15,333 nt of DNA, taken from positions 436 to 15,768 of the forward strand of contig DDCS01000071.1 of the NCBI GenBank assembly GCA_002335345.1, written 5' to 3'. The notes under the pieces were generated by a model that saw only the letters and a program-made list of their open reading frames with translations, had not been told where the DNA came from and did no database searches. The stretch comes from Flavobacteriaceae bacterium UBA2000 (GTDB taxonomy: Bacteria > Bacteroidota > Bacteroidia > Flavobacteriales > Flavobacteriaceae). This document shows positions 1-6,432 of the stretch, piece by piece. The translations under genes and the position numbers were made by a program. Positions within the stretch are counted from its first letter, which is position 1; every line of letters starts with the position of its first letter.

Positions 1-47
1 CCTCCGGGTTATGAATCCGACGCTCTAACCAGCTGAGCTACCTCGCC
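1..47 (-). tRNA. tRNA with CAU anticodon (probably tRNA-Met), 5' part only
   Basis: Read on the minus strand, this begins with a 7-nt acceptor strand GGCGAGG, then TA, a D-arm with stem GCTC/GAGC, and an anticodon arm with loop TTCATAA, i.e. anticodon CAU. The remaining anticodon 3' strand, variable loop, T-arm and acceptor 3' strand lie beyond base 1, so about 47 of roughly 77 nt are visible. The D-loop and arm lengths are canonical. The A-C opposition closing the anticodon stem is the only irregularity. CAU can belong to elongator Met, initiator Met or lysidine-modified Ile2. The sequence resembles bacterial elongator tRNA-Met best, but the missing half would decide. Confidence 0.88.
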
Positions 48-73
48 AAAAATGCACTGTTTTTCAGTGCGTG

Positions 74-104
74 CAAATATAGAAACAAAATAAAGTATGG
101 CAAA
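74..104 (-). promoter_or_regulatory. Bacteroidetes-type promoter of the tRNA gene
   Basis: On the minus strand a -33 element TTTG (bases 101-104) and a -7 element TATATTTG (74-81) are separated by exactly 19 bp. This is a full match to the known Bacteroidetes consensus TTTG / TAnnTTTG. The predicted transcription start falls near 66-70, about 20 nt before the tRNA 5' end at 47. Between them lies a 6-bp hairpin, GCACTG / CAGTGC with a 5-nt loop (54-70). Confidence 0.8.
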
Positions 105-161
105 TGCTTGAATGTGTTTTTTAGCACGCCTAAAAATTACGTAAAATTAATTCCCGCAGTT

Positions 162-192
162 TTTGGCAAAATAGAATTAATATCTATATTGC
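162..192 (+). promoter_or_regulatory. possible promoter of the START-like gene
   Basis: TTTG at 162-165 is followed after 19 bp by TATATTGC at 185-192. The second element departs from TAnnTTTG in its last two bases. The spacing is ideal, and the predicted start near 197 leaves a short leader before the ATG at 213, but the -7 match is imperfect. Confidence 0.4.
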
Positions 193-212
193 TTCACTGC
201 TAAAAATCAACT

Positions 213-599
213 ATGGAGCGCAAGATAAAATACGAGATGGAATTCCCGATACATGTATCCCCATCGCTCTTATACCAATATATTTCGACGCCTTCAGGAA
301 TGAGTGAGTGGTACGCTGATAATGTAAATTCTCGAGGACAACTTTTTACGTTTATTTGGGAGGGAAGCGAAGAACAGGCTAAGCTTTTAGGGAAAAAAAC
401 TGGTGAGCGCATAAAATTCAGATGGCTTGATGACGAGGACACGGACTACTTTTTCGAACTCAGAATTCAGGTCGATGACATTACCAAGGACGTTTCTTTA
501 ATGGTCACAGACTTTGCCGAAGAAGATGAAGTCGAAGAAGGGAAGATGCTTTGGGAAAATATGGTTTCTAATCTTAAACACGTTTTGGGGAGTGCCTAG
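213..599 (+). CDS. START-like / SRPBCC-fold domain protein
   Basis: This is a 128-residue acidic soluble protein with the layout of a small START-like (AHSA1/SRPBCC) domain. It has an N-terminal beta strand (EMEFPIHVSPSLLYQYIS), a Trp-containing helix (GMSEWYAD), a run of antiparallel strands, and a long C-terminal helix (residues about 108-126) that would cover a hydrophobic pocket. It starts at ATG 213. There is no signal peptide and no catalytic motif. Proteins of this size and pattern are common single-copy genes in Flavobacteriia and have no assigned function; a ligand-binding role is inferred from the fold only. It has its own weak promoter and ends just before an intrinsic terminator, so it is probably monocistronic. 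Confidence 0.8.
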   Translation: MERKIKYEMEFPIHVSPSLLYQYISTPSGMSEWYADNVNSRGQLFTFIWEGSEEQAKLLGKKTGERIKFRWLDDEDTDYFFELRIQVDDITKDVSLMVTDFAEEDEVEEGKMLWENMVSNLKHVLGSA

Positions 600-611
600 A
601 GCATATTGCCT

Positions 612-619
612 TATCTTTG
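612..619 (+). promoter_or_regulatory. -7 element TATCTTTG for the class IV aminotransferase gene
   Basis: This is a perfect TAnnTTTG match 25 bp upstream of the aminotransferase ATG. No TTTG or TTG is found at 19-21 bp upstream; the nearest is TTTTG at 583-587, 24 bp away. The -33 part is therefore weak. A start about 5-8 nt downstream would place the mRNA 5' end inside the terminator hairpin at 621-636. Confidence 0.5.
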
Positions 620-620
620 C

Positions 621-643
621 GCCACCCAAGGGTGGCTTTTTTT
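621..643 (+). terminator. intrinsic terminator after the START-like gene
   Basis: A perfect stem GCCACC (621-626) / GGTGGC (631-636) with loop CAAG is followed directly by seven T (637-643). It lies 21 bp after the stop codon at 597-599. The next gene's ATG begins at 644, the base after the T-run, so terminator and leader are the same DNA. Confidence 0.85.
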
Positions 644-1516
644 ATGATAAATTTTAACGGAACCATACACGATAAAGAAGAAATAACGCCGAGCTTACAC
701 AATCGTGGACTGCATTATGGCGATGCTCTTTTTGAGACCATGAAGGTGGTGGGCCGTCGCATTTTATTTGCAGAGGCCCATTATTTTCGTTTGATGGCAT
801 CGATGCGTCTAATGCGCATGGAAATTCCGATGCATTGGACCCCTGAATTTTTTCAAAGTGAGATCAATAAAACGCTCAAAGGGCAGGGCGGCCATTCAAT
901 TCATCGTGTTAAAATACTCGTTTGGCGTGATTGGGGTGGTCGATATACGCCACATTCGGAAGGGGTGTCTTATGCCATTTTTACGGAGGCCCTAGCTCAG
1001 GCTCCTTATATTTTAGAGGACAAAGCGTATAAAGTGGACTTGTATAAGGACCATTACGTGAACAAGGGTATGCTCGAGCAGCTCAAAACAAACAATAAGC
1101 TGACTCATGTTTTGGCAGGGATTTATGCTACAGAAAACGACTACCAAAGTTGTCTGCTTTTGAATCATGCCAAACAAGTGGTTGAATCAATAAGTGGCAA
1201 CATCTTTCTGGTTAAAGACTATAAGATTAAAACGCCACCGCTCTCTGACGGTTGTCTAAAAGGAATCATGCGCGGTGTCTTGATAGAAATTTTGGCCAAG
1301 CACCCAGACTATATCTTAAGCCAAGAATCAATTTCACCGTTTGAACTTCAAAAGGCAGATGAGTTGTTTTTGACCAACGCCATTACAGGGATTCAACCGA
1401 TCACTCAATACCGTAAAAAGCAATATGCCAAAAAGGTGAGTTCGGAATTAATAGAAAAGCTCAATGAATATGCAGGGCTAAGCCCTAGTTCATCGCAGGA
1501 TTCTCGGGGGCATTAG
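644..1516 (+). CDS. class IV aminotransferase (PLP-dependent; PabC / IlvE / D-amino-acid transaminase family)
   Basis: This 290-residue fold-type IV PLP enzyme shows the family pattern. It has NRGLHYGDALFETMKV near residues 20-35, the likely PLP-binding lysine K148 in QLKTNNKLTHVLA, the conserved Glu at E181 in ESISGNIF, and a phosphate-binding turn around CLKGIMRG (204-211). Members use branched-chain amino acids, D-amino acids or aminodeoxychorismate. The substrate cannot be fixed from the sequence; 4-amino-4-deoxychorismate lyase (folate synthesis) is one possibility. A TTG at 617 would add nine residues encoded by the terminator hairpin. ATG 644 is preferred because MINFNG matches the usual start of the family. 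The last 32 bp overlap the 3' end of yqgE on the other strand, and the C-terminal tail there (SPSSSQDSRGH) looks non-conserved. Confidence 0.85.
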   Translation: MINFNGTIHDKEEITPSLHNRGLHYGDALFETMKVVGRRILFAEAHYFRLMASMRLMRMEIPMHWTPEFFQSEINKTLKGQGGHSIHRVKILVWRDWGGRYTPHSEGVSYAIFTEALAQAPYILEDKAYKVDLYKDHYVNKGMLEQLKTNNKLTHVLAGIYATENDYQSCLLLNHAKQVVESISGNIFLVKDYKIKTPPLSDGCLKGIMRGVLIEILAKHPDYILSQESISPFELQKADELFLTNAITGIQPITQYRKKQYAKKVSSELIEKLNEYAGLSPSSSQDSRGH

Positions 1517-2054
1517 ACCACATCGCGTAAGCCCCACCCAAAGCATTCATCGTATTCCGCCAATAGTTTTGATCTGTTTTTACGATTTGATCCGAGTGCA
1601 GATCATTCGGCATGACCAGCCAATTATTTTGCTGCCATTCCTCTTCGAGCTGTTCAGGACCCCATCCCGAATAACCCAAAAAGAATTGAATTTGGTCATT
1701 GGTCAATAAACCCTTATTGAGGAGCTCGATAATTTGAGTAAAATCACCGCCCCAATAAATTCCAAAATCGATGTAGACGCTGTGGTCAATTAAGTCAGGT
1801 GCATTGTGGATGAAATAGAGGTTGTCTTGCTCCACGGGTCCTCCATTGAAGACAGGAATCGTGGGGGATACCTCTGGGACCAGATCGTTCAAATCATAGC
1901 GCAGCGGCTTATTTAATATAAACCCAATCGACCCCTCATGATTGTGTTCTGCTAATAAAATTGCCGAGCGATTAAAAGATAAATCACCGATAATCGAGGG
2001 TTCGGCAATAAGCAAATACCCCTTAAGGGGTTTGATGTTTTGGTTAGGAGCCAT
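1485..2054 (-). CDS. yqgE: YqgE/AlgH family protein (UPF0301)
   Basis: At 189 residues this is the usual length of the family. The signature is clear: GYLLIAEPSIIGDLSFNRSA near the N-terminus, HNHEGSIGFILNKPL (37-51), FNGGPVEQDNLYFIH (69-83), the GYSGWGPEQLEEE loop (128-140), and a terminal WSNAPENP. The family adopts a compact fold of unknown biochemical role; AlgH of Pseudomonas was named for a link to alginate expression. It starts at ATG 2054, close to the usual family start. It lies downstream of HU behind a strong terminator, so it is probably transcribed separately. Its last 32 bp overlap the aminotransferase gene tail to tail. Confidence 0.93.
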   Translation of the reverse strand: MAPNQNIKPLKGYLLIAEPSIIGDLSFNRSAILLAEHNHEGSIGFILNKPLRYDLNDLVPEVSPTIPVFNGGPVEQDNLYFIHNAPDLIDHSVYIDFGIYWGGDFTQIIELLNKGLLTNDQIQFFLGYSGWGPEQLEEEWQQNNWLVMPNDLHSDQIVKTDQNYWRNTMNALGGAYAMWSNAPENPAMN

Positions 2055-2058
2055 ATAC

Positions 2059-2089
2059 TAAAGCTACATCAAATAAGTTATTTATACAA
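2059..2089 (-). promoter_or_regulatory. possible promoter of yqgE
   Basis: On the minus strand TTG (2087-2089) is followed after 20 bp by TAGCTTTA (2059-2066), one mismatch from TAnnTTTG. The predicted start would be nearly at the ATG (2054), implying an almost leaderless mRNA, which lowers confidence. Confidence 0.3.
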
Positions 2090-2108
2090 CTATTTGATTT
2101 TCAAGCAT

Positions 2109-2141
2109 AAAAAAACCCTGCCGAGGCAGGGTGTATTTTTT
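2109..2141 (-). terminator. intrinsic terminator of the HU gene
   Basis: A perfect stem ACCCTGC (2115-2121) / GCAGGGT (2126-2132) with loop CGAG is flanked on the plus strand by A7 (2109-2115) and T6 (2136-2141). On the minus strand the hairpin is therefore followed by U7, 13-45 nt after the HU stop codon. The flanking T-run on the plus strand would also allow termination in that direction, but no plus-strand gene ends here. Confidence 0.9.
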
Positions 2142-2153
2142 ACATCAAAGTGA

Positions 2154-2426
2154 TTAATTCACGCTGTCTGAAAGCTCAGAACCTGCTTTGAATTTCACAA
2201 CATTTTTAGCGGCAATTTTGATGGTTTTTCCTGTTTGTGGGTTTCTTCCTTCTCTGGCAGCACGCTTAGATACTGACCAAGATCCGAATCCAACAAGAGA
2301 AACACGGTTTCCACCTTTCAACGATCCTTCTACGTTACCTAGGAAAGATTCTAATGCTTTTTTTGCAGCTGCTTTAGTGATACCAGCATCAGCGGCCATT
2401 GCGTCGATTAAATCAGATTTGTTCAT
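2154..2426 (-). CDS. HU family DNA-binding protein
   Basis: This 90-residue histone-like protein matches HU along its full length. It has the N-terminal helical dimerisation part (MNKSDLIDAMAADAGITKA), the turn GFGSWSVSKRAAREGRNP, and the DNA-intercalating beta-arm with the conserved proline in GRNPQTGK (about 61-68), then the arm return KIAAKNVVKFKAG and a final helix. It acts in the cytoplasm as a dimer that bends DNA and compacts the nucleoid. It starts at ATG 2426. A strong terminator follows it. The 185-bp upstream stretch carries several repeats (see 2483-2562), but no convincing TAnnTTTG promoter was found there. Confidence 0.95.
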   Translation of the reverse strand: MNKSDLIDAMAADAGITKAAAKKALESFLGNVEGSLKGGNRVSLVGFGSWSVSKRAAREGRNPQTGKTIKIAAKNVVKFKAGSELSDSVN

Positions 2427-2482
2427 ACGATAAAATTTAAATTAAAATTTTGGTTAAACTTGCATATAATTGCTTTACAAAT

Positions 2483-2494
2483 TTAACGGGTTAA
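2483..2494. repeat. 12-bp palindrome upstream of the HU gene
   Basis: TTAAC-GG-GTTAA is a perfect inverted repeat with a 2-bp centre, 57 bp upstream of the HU start. Its size is typical of a dimer-binding operator; no regulator can be named. Confidence 0.4.
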
Positions 2495-2500
2495 TCCAGT

Positions 2501-2524
2501 CACGCAAGGAAACACGCAGGAAAA
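2501..2524. repeat. imperfect tandem 12-mer repeat
   Basis: CACGCAAGGAAA (2501-2512) is followed directly by CACGCAGGAAAA (2513-2524), matching at 10 of 12 positions. It lies in the non-coding stretch between fmt and the HU gene. Confidence 0.5.
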
Positions 2525-2532
2525 CGCGGTTT

Positions 2533-2563
2533 TTGTTAATAAATCAACCCCATTGTTGATAAA
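2533..2563. repeat. direct repeat TTGTTRATAAA with 20-bp period
   Basis: TTGTTAATAAA (2533-2543) and TTGTTGATAAA (2553-2563) differ at one base and lie exactly 20 bp apart, about two helical turns. On the minus strand they read TTATTAACA and TTATCAACA, similar to but not equal to the DnaA-box consensus TTATCCACA. ATCAAC (2543-2548) and GTTGAT (2555-2560) also form a 6-bp stem with a 6-nt loop, without a U-tract. Confidence 0.5.
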
Positions 2564-2611
2564 GTAAGATCAATCCGTCAATTTTTTCGCCAAATCAGTA
2601 ATGACAGGGGT

Positions 2612-3562
2612 TTAGACGAATTTATCCTCTTTTTCAAAACTATAGCCATTTAGAAGAGACTCAATGGGCATTTTTTTCTTGCCCGGAAGTTGTAATATTT
2701 TAATCGCCAGCTGCTGATCTGCGGTATGCACGAGGAGTGATTTTTTATCACAGCTCAGGCTGCCCGGTGTTAATACTGAACTGAGGCCTGTACTCTGGAC
2801 TTGATAAATTTTGACTTTAACGGCCTGTTCGTCGCGTATTAAAGTGGTCCATGCTCCAGGATAGGAGTCCAAACCGCGAATGAGATTAACTATTTGTTTA
2901 GCGGGTGAATCCCAAATGATTCTCGTGTTCTCTAGATTTAATTTAGGAGCACTCCTGAGCTGATCAGAGTCCTTTTGCGCTTTGGAGTGCGCCCTATTGT
3001 TAGCAATGGCTTCCAGCGTTTTTATTACGAGCTGAGTTCCCGCTACCATTAACTTATCGTGTAGGCTTGAGGCATTGTCTTCACTTTGGATTGGGCATGG
3101 GATGCTGTCAATAATGGCCCCGGTATCAATCTGGTGATCAATGAAAAATGTGGTCACACCAGTTTTTGTCTCTCCGTTAATTATGGCCCAGTTAATTGGG
3201 GCGGCTCCTCTGTACTGCGGCAGCAATGAAGCATGTAAGTTGAAGGTTCCTTTTTTTGGAATCTTCCAAAGGACCTCTGGCAGCATGCGAAACGCGACGA
3301 CAACGAAAACATCTGGATTCAGCTCTCGGAGCGTTTTTAAGAACTCAGGATCTTTTAAACTTTCAGGTTGCCAAACCTGAAGTTGATGCCCCAGGGCTGC
3401 GTTTTTAACCGCACTGGGTTGAAGACTGCGTCCACGACCTGCAGGGCGGTCTGGGGCGGTGACCACGCCGAGCACAAGATAGTTGTGTTCGACTAACTTA
3501 TTCAGCACCCCCACAGCAAAGTCTGGGGTCCCCATAAATATTATCCTCAAAGGCTTTGTCAT
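2612..3562 (-). CDS. fmt: methionyl-tRNA formyltransferase
   Basis: This cytoplasmic enzyme transfers a formyl group from 10-formyltetrahydrofolate to initiator Met-tRNA. The 316-residue protein has the complete N-terminal formyltransferase domain, with IIFMGTPDFAV at 7-17 and the catalytic triad N108 and H110 (FNLHASLLPQYRGAAP) and D146 (QIDTGAI), the same numbering as E. coli Fmt. The C-terminal OB-fold tRNA-binding domain covers about 205-316. The start ATG (3560-3562) overlaps the recQ stop codon by 4 nt (ATGA), implying translational coupling to recQ. It is the last gene of the ATPase-recQ-fmt operon; no clear intrinsic terminator with a U-tract follows. Confidence 0.96.
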   Translation of the reverse strand: MTKPLRIIFMGTPDFAVGVLNKLVEHNYLVLGVVTAPDRPAGRGRSLQPSAVKNAALGHQLQVWQPESLKDPEFLKTLRELNPDVFVVVAFRMLPEVLWKIPKKGTFNLHASLLPQYRGAAPINWAIINGETKTGVTTFFIDHQIDTGAIIDSIPCPIQSEDNASSLHDKLMVAGTQLVIKTLEAIANNRAHSKAQKDSDQLRSAPKLNLENTRIIWDSPAKQIVNLIRGLDSYPGAWTTLIRDEQAVKVKIYQVQSTGLSSVLTPGSLSCDKKSLLVHTADQQLAIKILQLPGKKKMPIESLLNGYSFEKEDKFV

Positions 3563-5457
3563 CGTAAAAAGTATCTGTTGGCGGCGTCAATGCCTATTTT
3601 TTGTTCGTTATGCAGATAGGTCAATACAGTATCAATATCAATAGGGTCAAAGTTAATATTTTCTCTAAGCTCAAAGATGGTTAAGTTCTGGTCTTTGAGT
3701 AGATTCAATATAAGCTCGGCTATAGCGTGGCCTGCATTCGCGCTGCTTTGTTTTTTTCTTGACAGACAATTGGAGCATTGGCCACAGTCGGTGTTTAAGA
3801 CTTGCCCAAAGTATCGCGCTAATTTTTGTTTTAAACAGCCCTGTGATTGGTGAATAAAGTCTAAAACATCACGTTCTTGAGCGCGAACCCGCTTTGCATG
3901 ACGCTCGATAATAGCGCGATGGGGATTCACGCTGCGCGCATCTTCCCGCGGCAGTAAAAAGGTCAGTTGCAAATCTGTTTGGAACATCTCTAAATCGATG
4001 AGCTCTCTTTGCTGCATCCAAATCAGAGCGGCTTTAATTTGCTCAATAGTGACTCCAGTTTTTCGAGCCAATTGATAAAGATCAATGGATATTTTGCTTT
4101 GAAAAACGCCGCCGTAGAGTCTTAATATATTGCGTCCGATCATACCCGCCCCAGGGTTGTCGTCTAAAGCGTCATTTAAAAGCGTATTTTCCGCAATGAA
4201 TTGAAGACGTGTTTTACTGCCGTATTGATGTTTTAGTGAAATTATCCCAATTCGATCTAGAATGTTTAGCGCAGCCATTGCTTTAGTGGGATTCAAGTCA
4301 TAAATAGTGCAAAACTCACCAACAGCGAGGCCAAAGATTTCACCGGCCCCTTCACCGTAAGCAATTTGAAAATAATTACACAGATGGCGGTAAAACTGTT
4401 TGATATCCTCTGTGTTCAAGATTTGATTTTTTTTGCGCCTTTTGAACTGGGCTATATCGTGTTGATGATAGATTAACCAGGCCTGGGCCGGAGCGCCATC
4501 CCGACCGGCACGCCCGATTTCTTGGATATAACTCTCAATCGCATCGGGAACAAAAGTGTGAATGACAAATCGAACCCCCGCATGGTTAATGCCCATACCA
4601 AAGGCACTGGTTGCCACCATTACCTGGGCCGGTCGGGTTAACCAATTTTTTAAGGCCGTTTGTTTTTGTTTTTGATCCATGCCTCCGTGAAAAAACGCAC
4701 AATCAAGTCCTTTGTTTTTTAAGTTATGGGCATATTGCTCACTGAGTTTTCTTGTGGGCACATAGACAATTCCGGAGCCTTTTTGCGCTTTTGCAATAGC
4801 CAAAATTCTCTCAAACACACCCTCTCGCTGCTCAATGAATAGCTGAATGTTTTCTTTGATCAGGGGGCGGCTAAAAATTTTTGGTTCCCTTAATTCAAGG
4901 GCGTTTGTAATTTCTGCTGTAATTTCTTCAGTGGCCGTTCCAGTTAAGGCCAAAATGGGCGTCTGAGGTTGAAGTTGACGCAATACTTTGAGTTGTTGGT
5001 AGGCAGGTCGAAAATCGAACCCCCATTGCGCAATACAATGCGCTTCATCAATAGCCCAAAGATTGATGTCTATTGTTTTTAAAAAATCCAGAACTAATTC
5101 TTGTTTGAGACGCTCGGGAGCAACATATAAAAATTTATAACCCCCATGCCGAAATAGATCAAAAATGCGCATCATTTCTTCTGGAGATTGGGGTCCTGCC
5201 AGGGCGATGGCCTTAATGTTGCGCCCCATAAGATCGTTTACCTGATCTTCCATTAGCGCTACTAGGGGAGAGATCACCACGCAAATACCTTCATTGAGCA
5301 GGCCAGGAATCTGATAACAAAGAGACTTGCCGCTTCCCGTAGGCAGCACGGCCAAAACATCTTGGCAGGAAACTAAAGCGTTGATAATGTCCTCTTGAGG
5401 CGCTCGAAACGACGTGTAACCCCAATACTGTGTTAAGCGTTGTTGGGGGCCCTGCAT
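3559..5457 (-). CDS. recQ: RecQ family ATP-dependent DNA helicase
   Basis: This superfamily 2, 3'-5' DNA helicase acts in recombination and fork repair. It is 632 residues long. Visible in order are Walker A LPTGSGKS (38-45), the DEAH box (137-140) running into the aromatic-rich loop CIAQWGFDFRPAY, motif III LTGTA (171-175), FHGGM (256-260), and the motif VI arginine finger QEIGRAGRDG (312-321). A zinc site follows with Cys in QGCLKQK and the cluster CGQCSNC. The C-terminus looks like a degenerate winged-helix segment; I do not see a classical HRDC domain, so this is a shorter RecQ type. The ATG overlaps the upstream ATPase stop by one base (TAATG), and the stop overlaps the fmt start by four, so the three genes look like one translationally coupled mRNA. 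Confidence 0.95.
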   Translation of the reverse strand: MQGPQQRLTQYWGYTSFRAPQEDIINALVSCQDVLAVLPTGSGKSLCYQIPGLLNEGICVVISPLVALMEDQVNDLMGRNIKAIALAGPQSPEEMMRIFDLFRHGGYKFLYVAPERLKQELVLDFLKTIDINLWAIDEAHCIAQWGFDFRPAYQQLKVLRQLQPQTPILALTGTATEEITAEITNALELREPKIFSRPLIKENIQLFIEQREGVFERILAIAKAQKGSGIVYVPTRKLSEQYAHNLKNKGLDCAFFHGGMDQKQKQTALKNWLTRPAQVMVATSAFGMGINHAGVRFVIHTFVPDAIESYIQEIGRAGRDGAPAQAWLIYHQHDIAQFKRRKKNQILNTEDIKQFYRHLCNYFQIAYGEGAGEIFGLAVGEFCTIYDLNPTKAMAALNILDRIGIISLKHQYGSKTRLQFIAENTLLNDALDDNPGAGMIGRNILRLYGGVFQSKISIDLYQLARKTGVTIEQIKAALIWMQQRELIDLEMFQTDLQLTFLLPREDARSVNPHRAIIERHAKRVRAQERDVLDFIHQSQGCLKQKLARYFGQVLNTDCGQCSNCLSRKKQSSANAGHAIAELILNLLKDQNLTIFELRENINFDPIDIDTVLTYLHNEQKIGIDAANRYFLR

Positions 5458-5996
5458 TACTGAGTGCTTAAGTGATTCAAGATAAATTCTGTACGCTGAT
5501 TCACTGTTCCTACAGGGACTTCAATGGGGCGATAACCCAAATTTTCGTAGCGATTCGCGATGAAATGGTGAATTTTTTGTCCCTGTTCAAAAGACTCATA
5601 ACGCTCATTATCCTGAACATGGATGGCTTGCCACGGCGGTAAAATAAACACGTAGTCATAGCGATATTTGTCCAAATCCTTGAGAAACTTTTCGGGAGAT
5701 TGTTGTTTTAGATAATCCATATAGGCCACCACATCGGGCAGTCCTCTATCAAAAAACACGGGATTATTTATCGCGAGACTTTCTTCAAGATACTGGGCTT
5801 TGCGTCCTTGAAAAAGGGCTTGACTAAAGGCCAATGGGTCTTCTAAAAACAGTTGCTCGATGCCATTTTTTTGTGCCTCAAGAATGATTTGTCGAGAAAT
5901 CTCGTGTTGACAAACATGCCCGAGGGTATCGAGTTGTTTCATTATTGTGGTTTTTCCGGTGCCTGGACCTCCGGTAAGCACGATTTTTGATGCCAT
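5457..5996 (-). CDS. small AAA / P-loop ATPase (AAA_28, NadR-kinase-like)
   Basis: This 179-residue single-domain P-loop protein has Walker A GGPGTGKTT at 9-17, a Walker B-like strand VFFDRGLPDVVAY (80-92), and a C-terminal strand VFILPPW (116-122). The fold resembles the AAA_28 family and the kinase part of NadR, where the DRG motif sits after a hydrophobic strand. The natural substrate is unknown; a small-molecule or nucleotide kinase is plausible. There is no DNA-binding part, so it is not a NadR regulator. It is the first gene of the operon with recQ and fmt (1-nt overlap with recQ). Its promoter is the TAACTTTG element just upstream. It starts at ATG 5996. Confidence 0.85.
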   Translation of the reverse strand: MASKIVLTGGPGTGKTTIMKQLDTLGHVCQHEISRQIILEAQKNGIEQLFLEDPLAFSQALFQGRKAQYLEESLAINNPVFFDRGLPDVVAYMDYLKQQSPEKFLKDLDKYRYDYVFILPPWQAIHVQDNERYESFEQGQKIHHFIANRYENLGYRPIEVPVGTVNQRTEFILNHLSTQ

Positions 5997-6018
5997 GAAT
6001 AAATACTAAAGACCATGA

Positions 6019-6026
6019 CAAAGTTA
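6019..6026 (-). promoter_or_regulatory. -7 element TAACTTTG of the ATPase-recQ-fmt operon
   Basis: This is a perfect TAnnTTTG match on the minus strand, 23 bp before the ATPase ATG at 5996. The position where its -33 element should sit (about 6046-6051) is occupied by the divergent plus-strand -7 element, and no TTG is visible there on the minus strand. Confidence 0.6.
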
Positions 6027-6042
6027 GTTATTCTTGTAGGCT

Positions 6043-6059
6043 TGCGCTATCTTTGCGCA
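6043..6059 (+). promoter_or_regulatory. -7 element TATCTTTG of the DUF493 gene inside an inverted repeat
   Basis: TATCTTTG (6048-6055) fully matches TAnnTTTG and lies 24 bp upstream of the ATG at 6079. It is embedded in the inverted repeat TGCGC (6043-6047) / GCGCA (6055-6059). No good -33 TTTG is found; the correct position (about 6025-6028) overlaps the minus-strand -7 element. Confidence 0.6.
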
Positions 6060-6078
6060 GAATTCGTTAACGACCGCT

Positions 6079-6366
6079 ATGCCGGATAAAAAATCTAAAG
6101 AGTTCTACGATCGATTAACCCAGCAGTTAGCTGATGATCGTAGCTGGCCAGCTGCCTATATGTTTAAGTTTATTGTTCCAGGGACACAGGAGCGTATAGA
6201 GGCAGTATGTCAATTCTTTGACCCGGCCAATGCCGAGATACGGATTAAAAATTCATCCAAAGGAAATTACAGCAGTATTTCTGTTACCTTGACCATGGCC
6301 TCTCCAGAGGCGGTAGTGCAAAAATATCAGGAAGTTTCTGTCGTGGAAGGAGTCATTTCTCTATAA
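6079..6366 (+). CDS. DUF493 family protein (YbeD-like)
   Basis: This 95-residue protein has the YbeD/DUF493 pattern. A basic N-terminal helix (KEFYDRLTQQLADDRSWP) is followed by a small alpha-beta ferredoxin-like/ACT-like fold with YMFKFIVPG (27-35), the central SSKGNYSSISVTLTMASPE, and VQKYQEVSVVEGVISL at the end. The function is unknown; YbeD lies near lipoate genes in E. coli, which does not apply here. It is the first gene of a plus-strand run with the DUF4290 gene and murA. It starts at ATG 6079, 24 bp after a -7 element. Confidence 0.9.
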   Translation: MPDKKSKEFYDRLTQQLADDRSWPAAYMFKFIVPGTQERIEAVCQFFDPANAEIRIKNSSKGNYSSISVTLTMASPEAVVQKYQEVSVVEGVISL

Positions 6367-6432
6367 ATTGATTACTTTGCAGGCACAGTAACCACTGTCT
6401 TTCCTCTATTTTTTTGATTGAGAACACCAACT

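Noticed and set aside
617..643. TTG-initiated nine-residue extension of the aminotransferase
   Set aside because: The residues are encoded by a terminator hairpin and its T-run, and family members begin at the MINFNG position (ATG 644).
2188..2433. 81-residue plus-strand ORF opposite the HU gene
   Set aside because: It is the antisense shadow of a well-conserved HU gene, with no recognisable protein features.
2534..2562. A replication origin at the two DnaA-box-like 9-mers
   Set aside because: There are only two imperfect boxes, with no dnaA or other origin-linked gene nearby and no extended AT-rich unwinding tract with box clusters.
5457..5996. Naming the small ATPase nadR
   Set aside because: Only the kinase-like P-loop domain is present. 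There is no HTH or NMN adenylyltransferase part, so a NadR name is not supported.
6418..6432. TTG start for the DUF4290 gene
   Set aside because: ATG 6433 begins the conserved MLVDNLEYN segment, and the five extra residues show no support.
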